Source of the DNA: Lachnospiraceae bacterium
GTDB lineage: Bacteria > Bacillota > Clostridia > Lachnospirales > Lachnospiraceae
Assembly (NCBI GenBank): GCA_021202635.1
Contig: JAJQCQ010000013.1
Coordinates: forward strand, 1 to 64,000
Length of the DNA: 64,000 nucleotides
Direction of reading: 5' to 3'
Shown: piece by piece, positions 1 through 9,056 of the stretch
Numbering within the stretch: position 1 is the stretch's first letter
Layout: each line of letters opens with the position of its first letter
The notes under the pieces: generated by a model
Database searches by the model: none
Seen by the model: only the letters and a program-made list of their open reading frames with translations
What the model was told of the DNA's origin: nothing
Program-made: the position numbers and the translations under genes

Positions 1-52
1 ACTTGGCGTGGCTTTTAGATTCATCTACTCTGGCTAGGGTGTGACCTGTAAC
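1..52 (-). repeat. Family A dispersed element, partial, cut by window start
   Basis: agggtgtgacctgtaac at 36-52 matches one end of the copies at 10348, 29030, 30122 and 62477; the other half diverges or lies outside the window. Confidence 0.45.
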
Positions 53-90
53 TTTCACTTAATTTTTTTCCAGAAAAATCAACATTTCAT

Positions 91-119
91 TTGACAATGC
101 CAAAAAGTTATGCTAGAAT
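91..119 (+). promoter_or_regulatory. Sigma-70-type promoter for tRNA-Thr
   Basis: TTGACA (91-96), 17 nt spacer, TAGAAT (114-119). Confidence 0.65.
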
Positions 120-144
120 AACAAACCGTAGCGAGCAGCTACGT

Positions 145-217
145 GCTGATGTGGCACAGTCGGTAGCGCACCTCATTGGTAGTGAGGAGGTCACGAGTTC
201 GATTCTCGTCATCAGCT
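145..217 (+). tRNA. tRNA-Thr (anticodon GGT)
   Basis: 7-bp acceptor stem GCTGATG/CATCAGC, anticodon arm CCTCA-TTGGTAG-TGAGG, T-arm ACGAG-TTCGATT-CTCGT; no encoded CCA. Confidence 0.93.
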
Positions 218-230
218 TATCATTTTGTGA

Positions 231-273
231 CAGGAACCCCGATTTAAGCGGAAATCGGGGTTCCTGTTTTTTC
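231..273 (+). terminator. Rho-independent terminator after tRNA-Thr
   Basis: CAGGAACCCCGATTT ... AAATCGGGGTTCCTG followed by TTTTTT. Confidence 0.9.
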
Positions 274-360
274 TGATCTTCAGCTTAGTTCTGAGCAGTC
301 AGAAAACAAGAATGTATCTTAATCACGCTATCAAATATTCAACGCAGAAAAATCAATTCA

Positions 361-413
361 TTGTCAACTTTTTCAACATTTCAGTTGACAATTATCTTCT
401 CCCGTGGTAAATT
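361..413 (+). promoter_or_regulatory. BirA-like operator overlapping the bioY promoter
   Basis: Perfect inverted repeat TTGTCAAC-N15-GTTGACAA (361-391); the right half contains -35 TTGACA, with -10 TAAATT at 408-413. Confidence 0.75.
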
Positions 414-471
414 AGCACCTGGCAGGAAACCTGCCTTACATGCTCTGTTTCAAGCGAGAAGGGAGATTATT

Positions 472-1041
472 ATGACATCAATGACAACAACACAAAACAA
501 ACAGACCGGCCTGCGGACCATTGACATGGTTTACATCGCTTTCTTCGCGGCGCTGATGGCCATCTGTTCGTGGATTTCGATCCCGGCTACGGTGCCGTTT
601 ACCATGCAGACGTTTGGCGTCTTTATCGCGGTCGGTATTCTGGGCGGAAGAAGAGGCACCCTGGCGGTTCTGGTCTATATTTTGCTTGGGGCGATTGGGC
701 TCCCGGTTTTCGCGGGCTTCTCAGGCGGGCTCGGTTCCCTGCTTGGAAGCACGGCCGGCGGATATATCATTGGATTTTTCTTTTCCGCACTCTCGATGTG
801 GCTGATTGAGAAGACTTTAGGAAAGAGTGCGCCGATACAGATTTTTTCGATGATCGTCGGCCTGATTGTCTGCTACGCGTTCGGTACGGTATGGTTTATG
901 GTCGTCTATACCAGCCAGACTGGGGCTGTTGGCCTGCTGACGGTACTTGGATGGTGCGTTTTTCCGTTCATCATTCCGGATCTGCTGAAAATCGTGCTGG
1001 CATTTGTATTATCAAACCGGCTGCGGAAATTTGTGCCGTAA
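472..1041 (+). CDS. bioY: Biotin transporter BioY
   Basis: BioY-like sequence (PFTMQTFGVFIAVGILGGRRGTLAVLVYILLGAIGLPVFAGF); ATG at 472 preceded by GGGAG. Confidence 0.9.
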   Translation: MTSMTTTQNKQTGLRTIDMVYIAFFAALMAICSWISIPATVPFTMQTFGVFIAVGILGGRRGTLAVLVYILLGAIGLPVFAGFSGGLGSLLGSTAGGYIIGFFFSALSMWLIEKTLGKSAPIQIFSMIVGLIVCYAFGTVWFMVVYTSQTGAVGLLTVLGWCVFPFIIPDLLKIVLAFVLSNRLRKFVP

Positions 1042-1090
1042 ATCGGCTGCATCGTTCCCATACCAGCCTGAGCAAAAAATCCTCCCATAG

Positions 1091-1132
1091 AAAAACTGCG
1101 GTCCCTGTGAAAGGATTCCGCAGTTTTTCATT
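1091..1132. terminator. Bidirectional terminator between convergent bioY and hydrogenase genes
   Basis: AAAAACTGCGG ... CCGCAGTTTTT. Confidence 0.8.
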
Positions 1133-1137
1133 TTCTT

Positions 1138-3021
1138 CTATTCTTCCCCTGGCATTTTCCACGCATGGTGATCGGTGTGCAGCAGCTCATGCGCCTTGTG
1201 CGAGAGCGGCGCTCCGAGATAGTCCTGATAACACTGCTTCACGGCCGGGTTCTCATGCGAGTAACGCAGCTGGTTCCCTTTGTCAAGCGCATACAGCACT
1301 TCGCCGCGCTCTGCCGCCAGCTCTTCGCCGTCTTTGATCGGCTGCCCGCCGCCGCCGGCACAGCCGCCGGGACAGGCCATGACTTCGACAAAATGATAGC
1401 TCACTTCGCCTCTGCGGAGAGCTTCGATCAGTTTGCGGGTGTTACCAAGACCGCTCACCACAGCGACCTTCAGCTGGGTTCCGGCAAGGTTAAACTCTGC
1501 TTCCTTCCAGCCTTTATTTCCTCTTACCTTTTTAAACGCGTCCGGATCGGGGTTTCTGCCGGTCACCAGATAGTAGGCGCTGCGCAGGGCGGCTTCCATT
1601 ACGCCGCCGGTTGCGCCGAAGATGACGCCCGCGCCGGAGCCGACGCCAAGCGGCATATCAAACTCTTCTTCCGGAAGAAGCGCAGGACGAATCTGCTCCG
1701 CACGGATCAGACGGTCTACCTCACGGGTGGTCAGTACCACGTCAACATCCGGGACGGATGCCTGCTCGGACGGTTCCAATTGCCCCAGTTTCTCTTTGTC
1801 TCCACCGGACTGTGCCAAAACCTCCTTTTCCCTGTCTTCCCGGCTTACCCGCGCTCCGTCCTCCATACCCGGTATCGCACACTCATGCTTTTTCGCAAGA
1901 CAGGGCATGATGGAAACACAGTAAATTTTCGAAGGGTCTACACCCAAAAGCTGCGCATAGTAGGATTTCGCGACCGCGCCGAACATCTGCTGCGGAGATT
2001 TCGCGGTGGAGAGCTGATCTACCATATCCGGATACTGTGATTTCAGAAAACGTACCCAGCCCGGACAGCAGGAGGTAAAGAGCGGGAATTTTTCTGCTGA
2101 TCCCTGAGCGCCTGCTTCATCTGAGGAAGGGTCTGCTCCTTTCGCGTCAACTGCAGCGCTCCTCTTTAATTTTTCAAGGAACTCACTTCCCTCTTCCATA
2201 ATCGTCAGATCGGCGCTGAAGTTTGTGTCAAAAATATAGTCAAAGCCCATCTGCCGCAGGGCGGCCACCAGGCGTTTTACTGTGGCAAATTCTCTGGAGA
2301 GGCCAAACGGTTCTCCCCAGGCCGCGCGCACAGCGGGAGCCACCTGCACAACGGTGATTTTCTCCGGATCCGCCAGTGCATCCAGAACCTTGTCAATGTC
2401 GTCCCGTTCCCGCAGCGCGCCAACCGGGCAGTGTGTGATACACTGACCGCAGAGAGCACAGTCGGATTCTTTGATCATCCGGTTCCGGGAAACATCCACC
2501 GTGGTGCGCGATCCGGTGCCGGAAACATCCCAGATATTCAGCCCCTGAACCTTGTCACAGATCTGCACACAGCGCATGCACTTAATGCATTTTCCTTCAT
2601 CACGAATCAGCGGAAATTTCATCGGCCATTCCGCTTTTGCCACTTTTTTCCGAAACGGCAGATCTACAATTCCCAGATCATTGGCAATCGTCTGCAGCTT
2701 ACAGTTTCCGCTGCGGACACAGGTGGAGCACTCGCCGTCGTGCTGAGAAAGAATCAGTTCCACCGTATTTTTGCGGCTCTCGCGCACACGGGGACTGTTC
2801 GTATGTACCACCATGCCATCCCAGACCTTGTTGTTGCAGGCCGCTACCAGCTTCGCGCATCCTTCGACCTCCACCATACAGACACGGCAGGCCCCGATGT
2901 TATTGATGTCTTTTAAGTAACAGAGGGTAGGAATGTAAATACCGACCGATGCGGCAGCGTCCAGAATCGTAGAGCCGTCTTCTGCTTTGTACTGTTTTCC
3001 ATTGATTGTCACATTTACCAT
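1138..3021 (-). CDS. [FeFe] hydrogenase catalytic subunit (NADH/GltD-linked type)
   Basis: 2Fe-2S and 4Fe-4S N-terminal domains; H-cluster motifs FTSCCPGW, MPCLAKKHE, EVMACPGGCAGGGGQP. Confidence 0.93.
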   Translation of the reverse strand: MVNVTINGKQYKAEDGSTILDAAASVGIYIPTLCYLKDINNIGACRVCMVEVEGCAKLVAACNNKVWDGMVVHTNSPRVRESRKNTVELILSQHDGECSTCVRSGNCKLQTIANDLGIVDLPFRKKVAKAEWPMKFPLIRDEGKCIKCMRCVQICDKVQGLNIWDVSGTGSRTTVDVSRNRMIKESDCALCGQCITHCPVGALRERDDIDKVLDALADPEKITVVQVAPAVRAAWGEPFGLSREFATVKRLVAALRQMGFDYIFDTNFSADLTIMEEGSEFLEKLKRSAAVDAKGADPSSDEAGAQGSAEKFPLFTSCCPGWVRFLKSQYPDMVDQLSTAKSPQQMFGAVAKSYYAQLLGVDPSKIYCVSIMPCLAKKHECAIPGMEDGARVSREDREKEVLAQSGGDKEKLGQLEPSEQASVPDVDVVLTTREVDRLIRAEQIRPALLPEEEFDMPLGVGSGAGVIFGATGGVMEAALRSAYYLVTGRNPDPDAFKKVRGNKGWKEAEFNLAGTQLKVAVVSGLGNTRKLIEALRRGEVSYHFVEVMACPGGCAGGGGQPIKDGEELAAERGEVLYALDKGNQLRYSHENPAVKQCYQDYLGAPLSHKAHELLHTDHHAWKMPGEE

Positions 3022-4850
3022 TGCTCGGTCCTCCCTCCTTTAAATGATCCATATCCAAAATGGTCGCACCGCAGGCATCGTCTCGCTTCCTGATTGGCCT
3101 CCTCACAGGTCATGCCGCACTCAACCAGTTCAAAATCCTTCGCCCGGTCTGCTGCCTGGCGCTCTTTCATATTAATCCGCGCGCAGTTCTTCCGATCGTC
3201 CAGCCGCACCTGCGGAAGCTCTACGTCCACGGAAATCAGATGCTGGTATCCCAGAAATTCGTCAATATTCGCCGCCGCGACCTTCCCTGCCGCAATCGCA
3301 CGGATCACCGTCGCCGGGCCGGTCACACAATCGCCGCCCGCAAATACACCGGTGATATCTTTTGCGTTCACACCGCTCCAGTTCAGGGCGTCAATCACAC
3401 CGCGTTTCACCGGAATGCCCTGTTTTTCGAAGAGTCTGGAGTCAATGCCCTGACCAATCGCTACCAGGACGATATCACAGGCGAGCCGCACCTCCTCTGA
3501 GGAATTTTCCGGCGTCGGACGCCCGTTTTTCATCGGGCCGATAATCTGCGGCTGTACCCAGAGAGCCGCCACATTGCCATCCGCGTCCTTCTCAATGCGA
3601 AGCGGCGCGTGCAGGTCGAGAAGTTCACAGCCCTCTTCTACCGCCCCTTCGACTTCCTCCGGCATCGCAGTCATGTCGACCGATCTTCTGCGGTACGCGA
3701 TGCGCACACGTTCCGCGCCGAGGCGAACCGCCGAGCGGGCCACATCCATCGCCACATTTCCACCGCCGATGACGACAATGCTCTTTCCGGTAAAGTCCGG
3801 CATCTCGCCGTCGCCAATCCCACGGAGCAGCTCTACGGCAGAAATCACACCCTTCGCGTCCTCGCCTTCAATCCCAATCTTGCGGTCGGTATGTGCGCCG
3901 ATGGCGATATAGACCGCGTCATATTCTTTTCTCAGATCCACAATACTCGGAGATTCACCGACCGTCACACCGGTCTGCACCGTAATCCCCAGGCTCAGAA
4001 TCTGCTCAATCTCCCGGTCAAGCTCTTCTCTGGGCAGACGATAATTTGGAATTCCATAGCGAAGCATGCCGCCGAGCTTCTTCCGCTGCTCAAAAATCGT
4101 CACCTGGTGCCCCATCAGTGTCAGGTAATAAGCCGCGCTGAGTCCGCCGGGGCCGCCGCCGATCACAGCGACCTTTTTCCCGGTTGGCGCCGCCGGTACC
4201 GGAAGCGGAACATCACCCGCGTGGTCTACCGCAAACCGTTTCAACCCGCGGATATTGACCGGATCATCAATCAGGGTTCTGCGGCAGCGCACCTCGCACG
4301 GATGCTCGCAGATCAGCCCGCAGACCGCAGGCAGCGGGTTGTCCTTGCGGATCAGCCGGACTGCGTCGCCGTAGCGCCCTTCCGCGACCAGAGCCACGTA
4401 TCCCGGAATGTCCACGCCTGCCGGACACTGTGATACGCAGGGCACCGGCTGGTACAGCTCGCACTTACAGCGGTGGCGCAGCACATGCTCTTCAAAATCA
4501 TCGCGGAAGCCGCGCAGTCCTTTTAAGACCATGTTCGCCGCCTCGTAGCCGATCGCGCAGTCCGCCGAATAAAAAATATTCTTTGCTGTCTTCTCGATCA
4601 AATCAATGGTCTCCAGCGTTCCCTCGCCGTCGAGCACCATCTCCAGCAGATCCTGCAGCTGTCCCAGCCCAATCCGGCATGGAACGCACTTTCCGCAGGA
4701 CTGTGAGTGACACAGCTTTAAAAACGAAGACGCCAGATCCACCGGACAAAGCCCAGGCGGACTGGCACTGATCCGCCGTTCCAGATCCTTGTAGAGCGAC
4801 TCCACCGTAGTCTGGGCTTTGTTGCTCGTGATAATACTCAGTCTACTCAT
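3015..4850 (-). CDS. NuoF C-terminal Fe-S domain fused to GltD-like FAD/NAD(P) oxidoreductase
   Basis: SCGKCVPCRIGLGQL NuoF-type motif, then CPAGVDIPGY / IGGGPGGLSAAYYL / IGGGNVAMDVARSA GltD-like domains; start at MSRLS with AGGAG upstream. Confidence 0.88.
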   Translation of the reverse strand: MSRLSIITSNKAQTTVESLYKDLERRISASPPGLCPVDLASSFLKLCHSQSCGKCVPCRIGLGQLQDLLEMVLDGEGTLETIDLIEKTAKNIFYSADCAIGYEAANMVLKGLRGFRDDFEEHVLRHRCKCELYQPVPCVSQCPAGVDIPGYVALVAEGRYGDAVRLIRKDNPLPAVCGLICEHPCEVRCRRTLIDDPVNIRGLKRFAVDHAGDVPLPVPAAPTGKKVAVIGGGPGGLSAAYYLTLMGHQVTIFEQRKKLGGMLRYGIPNYRLPREELDREIEQILSLGITVQTGVTVGESPSIVDLRKEYDAVYIAIGAHTDRKIGIEGEDAKGVISAVELLRGIGDGEMPDFTGKSIVVIGGGNVAMDVARSAVRLGAERVRIAYRRRSVDMTAMPEEVEGAVEEGCELLDLHAPLRIEKDADGNVAALWVQPQIIGPMKNGRPTPENSSEEVRLACDIVLVAIGQGIDSRLFEKQGIPVKRGVIDALNWSGVNAKDITGVFAGGDCVTGPATVIRAIAAGKVAAANIDEFLGYQHLISVDVELPQVRLDDRKNCARINMKERQAADRAKDFELVECGMTCEEANQEARRCLRCDHFGYGSFKGGRTEQW

Positions 4851-5141
4851 TTGTTCTCCTTTCTTTTTCCTGACACCGTACCCGCTCAGTTTCACGCAAA
4901 AATTCTGACAATTTCAAAAAAATGCGCCAGAACCTTTTTCGTGTTTCTCCTTTTCTGTCCTCAATATCACAATTACGAATTGTCATTTTTCTTTTACAAA
5001 GAATCTATATAATTTACTATAGCACATACATTATGGGTTTGTCACGACTAATTTTCTGAAAATGTCATCATACATATCTGTTTGAAGCCGATGTTCCATT
5101 ATAATGAGCCTTAAGACATAACAGAGAAAACTGGTATTTTG

Positions 5142-5178
5142 AAAAAGCCAGAGGATTTTCTCCCCTGGCTTTCTTTTT
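5142..5178 (-). terminator. Terminator downstream of livF
   Basis: AAAGCCAGGGG ... CCTCTGGCTTTTTC read on the minus strand. Confidence 0.75.
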
Positions 5179-5299
5179 ATGCGCAGGACTGCGTAAGGAA
5201 ATTTTCCGGCTGATGCCGGACGCAGCCCGCGCAGGCGAGCAGAAAGCGAAAGAACCGCCTCCTGCTCGATCACACAATCGCACATAGAATTTTGGCAGC

Positions 5300-6004
5300 T
5301 TATTTTCCCAGGTAAGCCGCCCGGACCTTCTCATCCGCAAGCAGGCTTGCTCCGCTGCCGGTCATGGTAATGCGGCCGGTCTCCATCACGTAGCCGATAT
5401 CTGCGGTGCGCAAAGCCATGTTCGCGTTCTGTTCGATCAGCAGAATGGTCACACCTTCCTTGTGAATCTGCCGGATGATGTTGAAGATTTCCTGCACAAT
5501 CAGCGGTGCGAGGCCAAGGGACGGTTCATCCATCATCAGCAGCTTCGGCCGGCTCATCAGGGCGCGCGCAACGGCTAGCATCTGCTGCTCGCCGCCGGAA
5601 AGCGTACCGCCGGCCTGCCAGCTGCGCTCCTTCAGGCGCGGAAACAGGCTGTATACCCATTCCAGATCGGCACTCAGATCATCTTTTCGCATATAGGCAC
5701 CAATTTTCAGGTTTTCCAGTACCGTCAGGTCCGGGAAAATCTTACGCCCCTCCGGTACCAGTGTGATTCCCTTCGATACGATGACGTCCGTATCCTGCCC
5801 GGTGATATTCTCACCATTGAAGGTAATCGTGCCGGAGGCCGGTTTTTCCAGGGATACGATGGAGCGCAGCGTAGTGGATTTCCCCGCGCCGTTTGCGCCG
5901 ATCAGCGTGACGATGCTGTTCTCGGGCACCTCAAAGCTGATTCCCTTTACGGCTTCGATCCCGCCGTAATTCACTTTCAGATCCTGTACTTTAAGCATCT
6001 TCAC
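5300..6004 (-). CDS. livF: Branched-chain amino acid ABC transporter ATP-binding protein LivF
   Basis: Walker A GANGAGKST, LSGGEQQMLAVARALM; operon context. Confidence 0.92.
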   Translation of the reverse strand: MKMLKVQDLKVNYGGIEAVKGISFEVPENSIVTLIGANGAGKSTTLRSIVSLEKPASGTITFNGENITGQDTDVIVSKGITLVPEGRKIFPDLTVLENLKIGAYMRKDDLSADLEWVYSLFPRLKERSWQAGGTLSGGEQQMLAVARALMSRPKLLMMDEPSLGLAPLIVQEIFNIIRQIHKEGVTILLIEQNANMALRTADIGYVMETGRITMTGSGASLLADEKVRAAYLGK

Positions 6005-6845
6005 TCACCCCCAGATATGCCTCGATGACGCGCGGATCGTTCTGCACGACTTCCGGCGTACCTTCTGTGATCAGCTTTCCGAAATCCAGCACATACACGC
6101 GGTCGGAAATCTGCATGACGAGATCCATATGGTGCTCAATCATAAAAATTGTCATATCATACTCATCGCGAATCTGACCGATGAAATCCGTCAGCTCCTG
6201 CGTCTCCTGCGGGTTCATGCCGGCGGCAGGCTCATCGAGCAGCAGCAGCTTCGGCTCCGTCGCCAGCGCACGCGCGATCTCCAGGCGCCGCTGAATACCA
6301 TAAGGAAGCGAACCGGCAATTTCATCCTTTAAATGCGCCAGGTTCTGCATTTCCAGAAGCTCCAGCGCTTCCTTACGCATCCGCTGCTCCTCCGCGTGAT
6401 TCAGACGGAAGGTCGCGGTAAACAGATTCTGTTTCGCGCGCATATGCTTCGCGATCAGTACGTTTTCAAACACCGTCATAGAGGAAAAGAGACGGATATT
6501 CTGGAACGTCCGCGCAATACCGGCCTTAGTAATTTTATCCGGCGTCTGCACCAGACGCTTCGAATATTTCCCCGCATTCTCGCCCTTATAGGTCTTTTTC
6601 ATTTTGCCGTGCGGATAGCTTTCCACGAGCTCCTGCCCGCAGAATTCCACACGGCCGTTGGTCGGTTCATACACACCGGTGATGCAGTTGAACGCCGTCG
6701 TCTTTCCGGCGCCATTCGGCCCGATCAGCGCAACGATTTCATGTTCATTTACCTCCAGGGAGAGGTTGTCTACCGCGACGACACCGCCAAACTGCATCGT
6801 AACATTTTCTACACGGAGAACGTTTTTCATGGAGTCGGTACTCAT
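5991..6845 (-). CDS. livG: Branched-chain amino acid ABC transporter ATP-binding protein LivG
   Basis: GPNGAGKTTAFNCITGVY, GIARTFQNIRLF; ATG overlaps the livM stop (ATGA). Confidence 0.92.
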   Translation of the reverse strand: MSTDSMKNVLRVENVTMQFGGVVAVDNLSLEVNEHEIVALIGPNGAGKTTAFNCITGVYEPTNGRVEFCGQELVESYPHGKMKKTYKGENAGKYSKRLVQTPDKITKAGIARTFQNIRLFSSMTVFENVLIAKHMRAKQNLFTATFRLNHAEEQRMRKEALELLEMQNLAHLKDEIAGSLPYGIQRRLEIARALATEPKLLLLDEPAAGMNPQETQELTDFIGQIRDEYDMTIFMIEHHMDLVMQISDRVYVLDFGKLITEGTPEVVQNDPRVIEAYLGVSEDA

Positions 6846-7924
6846 TTCGCAGCCTCCTCCTTTCCGGCGTCTTTTTGCCCTCGTTTCTTTTTCCACCAGT
6901 TGTACACGCGGGCAGGCGAAAACTCTTTGTCACCCATGATACCCTTGCGGTAAAACAGCACAACAATCATCACGATGACCGCAAACACAACCTTGCGGAA
7001 ACCGCTGCGCAGAAGCGGAACCTTGAAGCTTCCGATGTAGGTCTCCGTATCCAGAAAACGCAGCCACCACTCGGAGCAGGCAATGTAAAGGAAGGATGCC
7101 AGACAGCTTCCTGTCACAGAGCCCAGTCCGCCGATAACAACGATCAGCAGAATTTCGTAGGTCATCGCTGATTTAAACGTTGAAGCCTGAATCGAAGTCT
7201 GATACATCGCCAGCAGACCGCCGCCGATCCCCGCGAAAAAGGAGGAAATACAGAACGACATCCGTTTGTGCTTTGCCAGATTGATTCCCATCGCCTCTGC
7301 CGCGACCTCGTCGTCCCGGATGGCACGGAACGCCCGCCCATAGGAAGAATGAATCACCAGCACCATGACCGCAATACAGATTCCGCAGACAATTAATGGG
7401 AACAGAACGGAATTAAAGGTCGGGAACTTGCGCAGCAGGTTCGAACCATTTGTGATCACCCCCAGCTTGTCCCACTGGAAAATCGCACGGATAATTTCGG
7501 CAAAGCCGAGGGTCGCGATCGCCAGATAATCGCTTTTCAGACGCAGCACCGGCAATCCGATCAGCCAGGCAAAAATCGCCGCCACGACACCGGCTGCCAG
7601 CAGACCCACAATGACTGGTACCGAAAACTGAATCAGACCGCCGTCATAATACTGATAAACCGAAGCGCGGGCCTCGACCGGAATCGTCAGGACACCATAG
7701 GTATACGCGCCGATCAGCATAAAACCCGCCTGTCCTAAAGAAAAGAGGCCGGTAAAGCCGTTCAGCAGGTTCATCGACACCGCGACGAGCGCGTAAATGC
7801 AGCTCTTTTTCAATACCGTCAGCGCAATATGCGTCGAGGGCAGAATCTGCTCCAGCAAAAAGACGAAGGCGCACAGCGCCAGAAGGAGCACTGCGGAAAT
7901 AATGGTATTTGTTTTCTTACTCAT
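6842..7924 (-). CDS. livM: Branched-chain amino acid ABC transporter permease LivM
   Basis: LivM-like membrane protein (LKSDYLAIATLGFAEIIR); operon position. Confidence 0.92.
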   Translation of the reverse strand: MSKKTNTIISAVLLLALCAFVFLLEQILPSTHIALTVLKKSCIYALVAVSMNLLNGFTGLFSLGQAGFMLIGAYTYGVLTIPVEARASVYQYYDGGLIQFSVPVIVGLLAAGVVAAIFAWLIGLPVLRLKSDYLAIATLGFAEIIRAIFQWDKLGVITNGSNLLRKFPTFNSVLFPLIVCGICIAVMVLVIHSSYGRAFRAIRDDEVAAEAMGINLAKHKRMSFCISSFFAGIGGGLLAMYQTSIQASTFKSAMTYEILLIVVIGGLGSVTGSCLASFLYIACSEWWLRFLDTETYIGSFKVPLLRSGFRKVVFAVIVMIVVLFYRKGIMGDKEFSPARVYNWWKKKRGQKDAGKEEAAK

Positions 7925-7938
7925 ACAAGCGCCCCCTC

Positions 7939-8823
7939 TCAGACCTTATCTGTGGCTTTTTCGCCAAACAGACCGGTCGGTTTTACAAGAAGGACAACGA
8001 TCAGCAGGGCAAACGTAAACGCATCTGAAAACGTTGTCCAGCCAAGTCCCTTGATGATGTTTTCACAGATACCGATGATAAATGCCCCGATCACCGCGCC
8101 CGGGATCGAGCCAATCCCGCCGAATACGGCCGCCACAAATGCCTTCAGACCAGGCATTGCCCCCGAGGTCGGTACCACGGACGGATAGTTCGTAAAATAC
8201 AAAAGCGCGCCGATCGCCGCCAGAAACGAGCCGATCATAAAGGTCGTACTGATGACGGAATTGATCTTGATGCCCATCAGGCGGCTTGTCTCGAAATCAT
8301 CTGCCACCGCGCGCATCGCCATACCGATTTTGGTATGATTGATCAGCTGCATCAGAACCACGACAAGCACAATCGTCAGAATCGGCGTCACGACCGTCAC
8401 AACCTTCGTCGTCGCACTCCCAATCTTAATCGTATCGGAAATCACCGGAATTGACGGTACCACCTGTGCCAGGCCGCCGGTCACATAAAGCGCCAGGTTC
8501 TGCAGCAGATAGGAGACACCGATTGCCGAAATCATAACTGACATCCGCGGTGCACTGCGCAGCGGCTTATACGCCACGCGCTCCACCAGAAAGCCCAGCG
8601 CCACGGTCGCCACGATTGTCAGCGGAATAGACAGATACAGCGGCAGGGACGCTGACGCATAGACCAGCACCAGCGCGGCCACCATAAAAATATCGCCGTG
8701 CGCAAAGTTAATCAGCCTTAAAATGCCGTACACCATCGTATATCCGATCGCGATCAGGGCATACTGTCCGCCGACAGAGATACCGGCCAGCAGGTAAGGC
8801 AGGTTTCTGTTAATAAAATCCAT
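7939..8823 (-). CDS. livH: Branched-chain amino acid ABC transporter permease LivH
   Basis: LivH-like (YALIAIGYTMVYGILRLINFAHGDIFM); start MDFIN with AGGAAAACC upstream. Confidence 0.92.
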   Translation of the reverse strand: MDFINRNLPYLLAGISVGGQYALIAIGYTMVYGILRLINFAHGDIFMVAALVLVYASASLPLYLSIPLTIVATVALGFLVERVAYKPLRSAPRMSVMISAIGVSYLLQNLALYVTGGLAQVVPSIPVISDTIKIGSATTKVVTVVTPILTIVLVVVLMQLINHTKIGMAMRAVADDFETSRLMGIKINSVISTTFMIGSFLAAIGALLYFTNYPSVVPTSGAMPGLKAFVAAVFGGIGSIPGAVIGAFIIGICENIIKGLGWTTFSDAFTFALLIVVLLVKPTGLFGEKATDKV

Positions 8824-8886
8824 GTAGGTTTTCCTCCGAATCATATGATACCCGCGGATTTCTTCGCACTTCGTACGCTCGAATCT

Positions 8887-8932
8887 CCGCTTCGGTCGGC
8901 GCTTATCGAATGTTTACCGGACATCCGGCTCC
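8887..8932. repeat. Diverged copy of the shared hairpin module (module C)
   Basis: ctccgcttcggtcggcgctta... resembles 23335-23381 and 30207-30262. Confidence 0.5.
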
Positions 8933-8945
8933 CCTGGCATCATCA

Positions 8946-8976
8946 TGTAAAAGAGGCTGCAACGTGTGCAGCCTCC
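8946..8976 (-). terminator. Attenuator/terminator between livJ and livH
   Basis: Minus-strand GAGGCTGCA-CACGT-TGCAGCCTC-TTTT. Confidence 0.7.
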
Positions 8977-9056
8977 CTGCGCCATATATTTATTCTACCG
9001 GGAAAATCAATTGCTCTGTTTTGAAAACTCTCACAATTGATGACGCCTCTCCGCGT

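Noticed and set aside
91-276. 61-aa ORF over the tRNA
   Set aside because: Spans the tRNA-Thr gene and its terminator; not a credible CDS.
4969-4983. ACAATT-ACG-AATTGT palindrome upstream of the hydrogenase genes as a Rex site
   Set aside because: Does not match the general Rex operator form (TTGTTAA-N4-TTAACAA-like), and the promoter position is unclear; left unassigned.
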